64,000 nucleotides of DNA from Pollenia angustigena. Its lineage: Eukaryota; Arthropoda; Insecta; Diptera; Polleniidae. A model generated the notes under the pieces. It saw only the letters and a program-made list of their open reading frames with translations. It did no database searches and was not told the origin of the DNA. Both the position numbers and the translations under genes were made by a program. Where the stretch lies: contig OV884059.1 in NCBI GenBank assembly GCA_930367215.1, positions 149,418,511 through 149,482,510 of the forward strand. The letters run 5' to 3'. Shown here in pieces: positions 57,371-64,000 of this stretch (position 1 is the stretch's first letter; every line of letters starts with the position of its first letter).

Positions 57371-57854
57371 GATGTGGGTAAGAACAAAATTATGTCAAGA
57401 ATCATTTTATATACATAAGTAGTCGAAATTCTACATATAAAAAATTAAATAATAGCTGTCATGTATAAAAAATCCTATTTTGATGAAAAAAAATTTTTAA
57501 AATTAAGGTAAAATCATCGCTCTGGCATCGCTGTTCTGTAGCTGTTGTTGCTATTTGCTGGTTTTCTTCACATTAAAGTTTTTTCTTGTTTTTATTTTAT
57601 TTTTGTGAATGTTTGAGGTGGATGTGTGTGCTGTTGTTATTTTTTCGTAGTTGTGTTGTTGCCTGCTTCGTATTCGAGGGTATGTGTGTATCTTATTGTT
57701 GGAATTTAAATTTAGCCGCATTCACAAATAGGTATGTACACACTAAATAACTCGTTTGATCACCTACTCACCGACATATTCTCCTGCTCACTCACTTATT
57801 CACTGACTAACCCACCAACTGTCTATTTCACACACTTGTATGTATGCATCTATG

Positions 57855-58228
57855 CCCTGCAAATAAAATTGGACCACCTGATCCATTTTGATAAAATGGA
57901 CTACTCCATGGACTGGTCCGATGTAATGCAAGCATGGACCATGTCATTGTTAAAAAGTGTTTGTAGTGAGACGACGTGTCTTCGTTTTTTAACGACATGC
58001 TTTCGTTTTTAAACGACTTCAAAACTAATCCTCTTGTGTATACCATGGAGTAGATTTAAAACTACTCCTTAGTGGTCCAAAGGTGGGTTATATGGTCCTC
58101 TCCTAGGACATCGTAATGTTAAATAGACCAGGTTTTTTCCATACGTTTGGGTTACTTTTGGACTAGTCCTGGTCCCTTGTGGACTACTCTTTACACGCGT
58201 GTTTGGACTGGTCGTATTATTTGCAGGG
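57855..58228. mobile_element. CCCTGCAAATAA-ended element, copy 2 (intact)
   Basis: 374 bp, same ends and same orientation as 48219-48806. It provides the empty site for the MITE at 48476-48706. The plus and minus open frames here are non-coding. Confidence 0.8.
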
Positions 58229-58731
58229 TGTATGTACATACATATGTATGTATAAAATAATACCTACCCAACAAACCAAAACGATTTAGAAAGAACTTGT
58301 GGCAAGCTTACTAACATAAGCCTTAAGCTTAGGAAATTGTTGTGATCACTACCTATTATAAAAGGCTTATTAAAATTTGTTTAAAAATGAAAACTGATCC
58401 CTTCACCTCACTTCACAAAAACACAAAGACTGAAAACTTTACCTAATAGGTACACACTTAATGCAAAATTTAGGCACGTGTCAAATAACGGGACTTCATT
58501 CTTAAAAACAACTGTAGCGAGAATAAGTCATTTGCAATCATATTGTAGGAAATCTCTTATGATAAACTTGTTCTACAACTAATTTACATTTTGCTCTGTT
58601 TTGGTCTGTTGGGTATACATCAGCGTTACCGCTAAACCTTAAAAAAGGGCATACAAATTAGTAGGTATCTATAAGATAGGTATGCGAGTTACTTCAGTTT
58701 AATGGCCAATTTCGACAATTTATTTTAAATA
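58229..58731. other. Unassigned sequence
   Basis: No gene or TE end recognised. Confidence 0.35.
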
Positions 58732-59254
58732 CAGTTATTTCCGGTTAATTGAGTCCCGCTTAATTGAGTTTCCCGTTTTATTGCACTTAAAATCATTTAA
58801 CGAAATCATTCAGTATTACTGTCTATGTAAAAATACCCGTTTAATTGGGTTCCGTTTAATTGCGTCACCCGCTGAATTATTTCGCAAAATAAGACCGCAT
58901 TGTGAAAAACAAGAGCAATTGTTTCGGTTTATTGTTTCCGTCTACTTAATGTGTTTTTGCCTCCACAAACGTAAAAAAATTATTTTGCGGCAAGACAGAT
59001 TGTACGATGAACGTACCTGATTTTTATTTTGTTTTAAAAAACCAAAATCATTTTTAACTTAATAAATAAAGAAATGAGTTTTATTTTCTATATACACATG
59101 GGTGTTTCGCTTTATTGCACATCTTGCTCAATTAAGCGATTATCATTTTAATTGCGTCGGCGATTCAATTAACCGAGTACTGTTTAATTGAGTTCCCGTT
59201 TAATTGCGTCAAAAGTCGTGCATTTTTAGAAACTGAATTAAGCGGAAATAACTG
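58732..59254. mobile_element. pogo/Tigger-like non-autonomous element, copy 2
   Basis: 523 bp, TA-flanked, ends CAGTTATTTCCGGTTAATTG and reversed CAGTTATTTCCGCTTAATTC. Same orientation as 25016-25537 and nearly the same length (522). Confidence 0.78.
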
Positions 59255-59299
59255 TACCAGATTCGTTTTTCATGGTAAAATATGAATCATATATATATT

Positions 59300-59453
59300 A
59301 TATTATTTCTAAAGCACTTTTTTTTGTCGGTTGCAAATATCTTCCATACCACCGCATCAAATTGAATGATATCTCATTTTAAAGCTTATTTCTAACACTA
59401 ATGACGAAAAATAATTAGAAATTGAAAAATTAATATTTTCATTGATAAAAATT
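59300..59453 (+). mobile_element. Small Helitron, copy 2, 3' end missing
   Basis: Matches 27740-27895 and 59848-59995 from TATTATTTCTAAAGCAC to TTGATAAAAATTA, then breaks into unrelated sequence before the hairpin and CTAG. Confidence 0.7.
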
Positions 59454-59601
59454 ATATTTTATATAGAACTGCAATAGAACTGCATGATAATACTGTTCAA
59501 ACGTGGTAACACAGGGTCGCTTAACAGAACTGCATGATAATACTGTTCAAATGTGGTAATACAGGGTTGCTTAATAGTAATGCAGTTCTACATAATATAG
59601 T
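59454..59601. repeat. Inverted-repeat unit with internal 50-bp duplication
   Basis: TATAGAACTGCA at the left pairs with TGCAGTTCTACATAATATAG at the right. Inside, a 50-bp segment is duplicated in tandem (59477-59526, 59527-59576; TGCATGATAATACTGTTCAA in both). A related right end (TAATGCTATTCCACATAAT) lies at 59808-59826. Likely a small DNA element inserted at the broken Helitron end. Confidence 0.6.
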
Positions 59602-59839
59602 ATGTATTAAAATCCATTCTGGCAATACCGCTATTTACTATAATGCCGTTTAACCGATGCTATAACCGATGGTTAATTATAACCGAACTTGGTGAAAATG
59701 GCCGTAAGTCAGTTATATATAATATGCATATTAAGTTGTAAAAAGCTGTTTTGGCAATACTTTGCAGTAGTTGTTAGATCAAGTGCGATAAACAGGGTCG
59801 CTTAATTGTAATGCTATTCCACATAATCATCATCATCAT

Positions 59840-60026
59840 ATATATTATTTCTAAAGCACTTTTTTTTGTCGGTTGCAAATATCTCCCATACCACCGCATC
59901 AAATTGAATGATATCTCATTTTAAAGCTTATTTCTAAAACTAATGACGAAAAATAATTAGAAATTGAAAAATTAATATTTTCATTGATAAAAATTACGGT
60001 GCGAAATATTCGCACGGGTCATCTAG
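59840..60026 (+). mobile_element. Small non-autonomous Helitron, copy 3
   Basis: Complete right end: GCGAAATATTCGC hairpin, spacer, CTAG at 60023-60026 followed by T. Left boundary somewhere in TCATCATCATCATATATATT. Confidence 0.75.
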
Positions 60027-61219
60027 TTGATATTTAAAAAGAATTGGCCATAAGTAAAATAACAAAGAATTTAAGCAAATTACACAGGTCGACATTGAAA
60101 GTTTTTTTAAACCATAAACCAATTCTTATGTTTTTTGGCATGCTTAAGCCGAAATATCTATTTTCTCCCATTACGGTACATACATTCTGTGGCCGTATAG
60201 AAAAACCAGGTAACTCCATTTTTTGAAGAGAAAAACACACTTAAAGTTTTAAACGTAGGTAGGTAGGTTATTATGCATGCGCATTAAACAAAACATAATT
60301 TTAAATAATGTTAAATACTAATTTCTAGTTTCATTGAACTTATTTTTGGACATTAAAACCGAAAATCAATGTCAGTTACCTTCGTTTTACGAAAATTGGA
60401 CTAAGTTACCTAGGTTAACCTTTTATGCATAAAATTTGACATTGAGAAGATCGTCAAGGTTACATATATCGTTTTTAATATCGTATTGAGTTAAAATCGA
60501 ATATGTTTTATTTCCAATTCTAATTTAAAAGAAAAGATAACTATTTAGTTTGTTTTTGTTTTAAAAAAAAAATTAGCCATTGTTATAGGTACCTATGTAC
60601 CTATTAGTGGATAAGATCGTGCAAATTTGCTAACCTCATATCTCATTAACTAAAACATATAAAATAAATTCGAAATTCAGCCCTTTTAACGCAGGGTTGT
60701 CAGATGTTTATCTAACTTGATCACCAAATTGTAAAGTTTTATCCCCAAAACAATTATTTTTCTCATCCCAAAAAATCACTTTTTAAATTTTGTCATCAAA
60801 TATTTTATTTAGGTAGGTATATTGAATTTTTTGTACTGTTTGTTATACATATGTATGTATATGTATTTGACGTTGAAATTATACATTAACAACTCAATAA
60901 AGGTTAATTCGATTAACAAAGTCAAAAAAATCTCAATCAAATATATAATACTGCTCAATTCTTTGGTACATATGTAGGACTAAACAGTTTAATTATATTT
61001 GGGAATACATAGTTAAAACGTAGCGCAATAAGTGGAATAACTTTAAAAATGCATTTTATTTCTCTTTTTTTCTTTTGCTTTAATTTCGTTGACTGCCGAG
61101 CAACACGAGCAATATTTGTTGGTATGTAGTACATACATGTAGTACATAGTACATACTATGTACCAGTGATACCATCAGGATACGAAAGAAACATTTTTTT
61201 ATCTTTTGATGACTTTTAC
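60027..61219. other. Unassigned sequence with a possible hAT end
   Basis: No gene recognised. CAGGGTTGTCAGATG at about 60693 resembles a hAT terminus without a visible partner. TACATATGTATG words lie at 60845-60865 and 61120-61160. Confidence 0.35.
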
Positions 61220-61374
61220 CAAAGTATATTTATTACAAGTACATGCAAGTGATCAGCTGTTCAGTTGTTTTATTTTCGATAGTGTCAAAATTTGCTTACA
61301 TTTTAGTGCGCCATGATTTTTTTTTTTTTTTGTTTTCTTTATGTTTGGCTGTTTGACAGTATCAAATGACTTTG
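61220..61374. mobile_element. hAT-like MITE (CAAAGTATATTTA ends), copy 2, deleted
   Basis: 155 bp, inverted relative to 25776-25994. It keeps one full arm but only ACTTTG of the other, yet the flanks ACTTTTAC (61212-61219) and ACTTCTAC (61375-61382) match at 7 of 8. That suggests an internal deletion after, or before, transposition. Confidence 0.72.
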
Positions 61375-61768
61375 ACTTCTACCATGTATAATCTGGCGTT
61401 TACATTTGCCAGTACTGGCAAGATAGTTGCAATACATCCACACTAGGGAATGGTAAATAGATTCCAAAATCGATTTTCGATTTTTCGATCGACTTTTTTT
61501 ATTTCGGTTTTTGAAATCGATTAATCGAACTTCAAAATCGATTTCAAAATCGTTTAAGATTAATTTGCAGACTTATACCTTATTTCACAAAGGGGGATAC
61601 ACCAGCTATTTTTTGGCAAACTATTAGAGAAATTGAACTGAGATTTTTATAGTGACTACTTTTTAAAATTTTTTTGTTAAAAGTAAAAATGTGTAAATTT
61701 TGAGATGGCCCTTAAAGCATGTACATTTCACATATTAAAATTGTTTTCTTGTTTAGTCAATAAGGCCT

Positions 61769-61870
61769 GTCACATAAATTAATACCGATCAAAAGTGGAA
61801 GTGATTTCGTATCTTGCTTCACATAAAACGAAATCACTTTTGATCGGAATTGATTTATGTGAAAAGTTTG
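61769..61870. mobile_element. Foldback MITE nested in hAT copy 2
   Basis: CACATAAATTAATACCGATC pairs with GATCGGAATTGATTTATGTG, with AAAAGTG and GAAATCAC also mirrored. Copy 1 of the hAT reads straight through at this site (reverse of 16780-16800), so this is an insertion of about 100 bp. Confidence 0.75.
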
Positions 61871-62323
61871 AATGTATGGATAGTATTTTAAAGGATTATT
61901 ACAATAGTTCCTGATCGGTGGCGACTGTTTCTTTGCTAAGTTACTATTAAGTTAGTTTTAGAAAACAAACGTTTGGATGTCATTGATGTCACAAAGATGC
62001 TGAGATATATCCTTGTAACTTCGTATTTGGTAGGATAAATTACATACTTTTGCGTTTTTCACTCTGCTTATAACTAGACTAAAATATCGCTCACACTCTG
62101 GTCTGTTTGAATATTGGCGCATTTCCACAGGAATGCCATGGCTTAATTCACGTGTTGTGTTACAATAAAACGATATGTTTAGGACTGTTTTGTTCACTGT
62201 CCATTGATGACTTTAATTTCTGAAGAACAAGAGGCCTGATATTAAAGTTGGAAGTATACCAAGGGTACTAATAGATAAATACATAAAACTACAACTTTCG
62301 ACTTGGAAAACTGCATAATAGCC

Positions 62324-62849
62324 TTTTTACACTGATCAACATCTAACATCTACCATCAATTTCCCACCATTTGCGAAGATGTTAACATCTTTCCATAAGA
62401 AATACATAGGGCTAAAAAACAACATCTTTCAACATCTTTAAAAGATGTTCCTATCTCATTTTATTCCACTCTACATCTTTCGATTATTTTAGTGTCATCA
62501 CTATAAAAGTGTCAATAAGTTCTATTATTATTGTGGCATCACTGACAAAATGGAAGTTGCTTTGAAAGCAGCGTTACCATTTGTCAAGTTTTATATCTTA
62601 ATGCAATGTTTTTGTGTTAAGTATTTTTAATATTTTTAAACAAATTGAACTTCAAATACATTTTTGAGTTTTCTTTTTAAATGTTGGCACTTTTGTGAGA
62701 AAAAAACATTTTTAATTTAATAAATTTTTTTTTTCAAATATGTTGACATTTTTGTTTGATGGCAGATGTTAGATGTGAGCAATGTAAACGAGTGTTTCAC
62801 ATTTTCTACATCTTTGATGGCAGATGTTAGATGTTGATCAGTGTAAAAA
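62324..62849. mobile_element. MITE nested in hAT copy 2
   Basis: 526 bp with 35-bp ends (TTTTTACACTGATCAACATC then TAACATCT, mirrored at the right). Possible TA duplication if three extra bases (GCC/CCC) on each side are part of the element. It is absent from hAT copy 1. AGATGTT words recur inside (about 62390-62460, 62765-62835). Confidence 0.78.
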
Positions 62850-63567
62850 CCCTATAAGCATACCTACAGACATACGTACGCACAATAAAAATGAGTTTTA
62901 TTGTGCATGCACATAATTTATCGATTTAATTAAGATTAAAATTAAAAATTGCCAAAATTTTGAAAAAATTAAAAAATCAATTTTAAAAGCTCAATAATCG
63001 ATTTCAGTATAAAATCGCATACGTAGAATCGATTGCAAAAAATCGATTTTTTTTTACCACAAAATCGATTTTCGATTGGAATCGAAATCGATTTACCATT
63101 CCCTAATGCACACTTTTCCAACTGTTTTGTCTACTGCCTAGCAAATTTTGCAGACAGTAAAATTGGACAGTGATTTGACATTTGCTAACAGTAATCTGAA
63201 GTTTTATAGCAAAAGGGGAAAAAATTAAACATACCTATTTTGCTTTGATTTCTTATATTTTAGTTAAGTGTTTGTTAACACAATATACATAGTTATTTTA
63301 AGCTGTTTTTAAGTTTGTTTAGTTCGTATAAAACCCGTTTAGCTGGACTTGAACTGCAACATTCATGTTTAACATGTGGACGCCTACGTCACGAAGAAAG
63401 TTAGGAGTGTTTTTGGAAACTAATAAGTATTTTCTTACTGTCTTGCCAGTACTGTCAAATGTAAACGCTATGTAATCCTGACATTTTTCGTATCTTTTAA
63501 TGTTATTCAGCTAAAATACGGTTGTCCTAATTGACTGCGGCATAAATTTGGATAAAAATGTTGGTAA

Positions 63568-63756
63568 AGCTTCGTCCAGACGGTGGGCAGATCTTACAAT
63601 GTTGACATTCAAATTGCCTAAAAACGTCTTGCAACTGTGTGTACATTGTAAGCTCAGTTTCATTTGGCAGATGTGTGAAGTTAATGCATCTGACAATGGC
63701 ATCATTGTCAGAAAAATTACAACATTGTAAGATCTGACCACCGTTTGTACGAAGCT
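63568..63756. mobile_element. PIF/Harbinger-like MITE with TAA duplication
   Basis: 189 bp. Left AGCTTCGTCCAGACGGTGGG and reversed right AGCTTCGTACAAACGGTGGT, both followed by CAGATCTTACAATGTTG. TAA lies at 63565-63567 and 63757-63759. The open frames on both strands here just follow the inverted arms. Confidence 0.78.
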
Positions 63757-64000
63757 TAAGTCTTAAAGAAATTTGTATGTCTTTTTCTTTTAATGACAAC
63801 ACTAGATCTATCGAATTTATGTCTTCTTCAAGATCCTAGCTCAAATCCATTGAATCTAATGCAAGTAGGAAAAATCTGTTTTTATCACATCAATTATTTC
63901 TCTTATGTGTCAACAAAATACACTCAACATGAACATGTCATTACTTAGTGATTTATTTCAAAGATTGTTTTTCGCTTAGTAAAAAAAATAGAATGAAAAA

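Larger units (their letters stand above)
61444..63105 (-). mobile_element. hAT element, TAGGGAATGGTAAAT family, copy 2
   Basis: Inverted relative to 16127-17140. Ends TAGGGAATGGTAAATAGATT and ATCGATTTACCATTCCCTA. The flanks ATCCACAC (61436-61443) and ATGCACAC (63106-63113) match at 7 of 8. It carries two later insertions absent from copy 1 (61769-61870 and 62324-62849). The minus-strand frame 62197-61958 (TRELSHGIPVEMRQYSNRPE...) is the best-preserved piece of a block shared with copy 1 and may be a transposase relic. Confidence 0.85.
61395..63469. mobile_element. Outermost element of a nested TE stack
   Basis: GCGTTTACATTTGCCAGTAC (then TGGCAAGA) at 61395 pairs with TCTTGCCAGTACTGTCAAATGTAAACGC ending at about 63469 (quoted part: TGTCAAATGTAAACGC). 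Between them lie about 415 bases of its own sequence and the hAT at 61444-63105. A tRNA-like B box (GCAGTTCAAGTCCAGC, minus strand) lies near 63340-63355. Superfamily and target duplication unresolved. Confidence 0.6.

Noticed and set aside
57734..58012. 92-codon frame beginning near a possible host region
   Set aside because: More than half lies inside the CCCTGCAAATAA transposon copy. The frame is not conserved in the sister copy at 48219.
1..64000. Bacterial operon, prophage or defence system
   Set aside because: No dense coding, no ribosome-binding sites and no prokaryotic genes. All recognisable proteins are eukaryotic TE remnants.
1..64000. LTR retrotransposon or endogenous retrovirus
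   Set aside because: No paired long terminal repeats, primer-binding site, or gag/protease/integrase motifs noticed. All RT fragments have non-LTR signatures.

Overview
The window looks like accessory, repeat-dominated nuclear DNA from a dipteran, probably a brachyceran or calyptrate fly. It is very AT-rich and carries long interspersed TACATA/TATGTA and TAGGTAGG microsatellite tracts. It contains several copies of a DINE-1/Helentron-type element ('mini-me' signature: a TATACCC...GGGTATA start, a conserved AGCCATGTCCGTCTG core and a GTCY microsatellite), a hallmark of fly genomes. I find no intact host protein-coding gene, no rRNA and no functional tRNA gene. It is most likely intergenic sequence or the inside of a very long intron. 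A few CAA/CAG-rich stretches (about 40.45-41.05, 52.3 and 57.5 kb) could be untranslated or regulatory host sequence, but nothing proves it.

Almost everything that can be supported is transposable element (TE), much of it verified by terminal inverted repeats (TIRs) and target-site duplications (TSDs). (1) Four DINE/Helentron-like copies (5.6-7.0, 26.0-27.4, 51.1-52.2, 54.9-56.5 kb) plus a related one at the left edge. Three of them carry a tandem array with an exact 153-bp period. (2) An autonomous-type Helitron relic with both ends visible (30.2-32.8 kb) and a decayed PIF1-like helicase, plus three copies of a small non-autonomous Helitron. (3) Many hAT-type elements with 8-bp TSDs, including one with a recognisable transposase relic (13.4-14.6 kb). 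(4) Small elements with TAA or similar 3-bp TSDs (PIF/Harbinger-like), elements with TA TSDs (Tc1/mariner/pogo-like), and foldback elements. (5) Three IS630-Tc1-mariner transposase relics. (6) Six fragments of non-LTR retrotransposon reverse transcriptase from at least four lineages, all 5'-truncated or decayed. (7) Two copies of a tRNA-derived SINE.

Layout. 0-5 kb: end of a DINE-like element, a SINE and three small inverted-repeat elements. 5.6-7.9 kb: DINE copy, hAT MITE, TAA MITE. 9.8-10.7 kb: a dense cluster of a GTCATTACC(A/G)TGG motif. 11-17 kb: two retrotransposon fragments of one lineage in opposite orientation, a hAT transposase relic, a hAT remnant hosting a retrotransposon, and a 1-kb hAT. 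17-25.5 kb: sparse MITEs. 25-27.9 kb: pogo-like element, hAT MITE, DINE copy, small Helitron. 28.7-40 kb: retrotransposon fragments, Helitron, Tc1 relic, SINE and a hAT carrying a nested MITE. 42-53.5 kb: hAT, Harbinger-like and mariner elements, several nested. 55-64 kb: DINE copy, second copies of several families, and a four-level TE nest at 61.4-63.5 kb.

No new functional system is evident. The value of the window is as a layered TE record in which several insertions can be read against an empty relative inside the same 64 kb.
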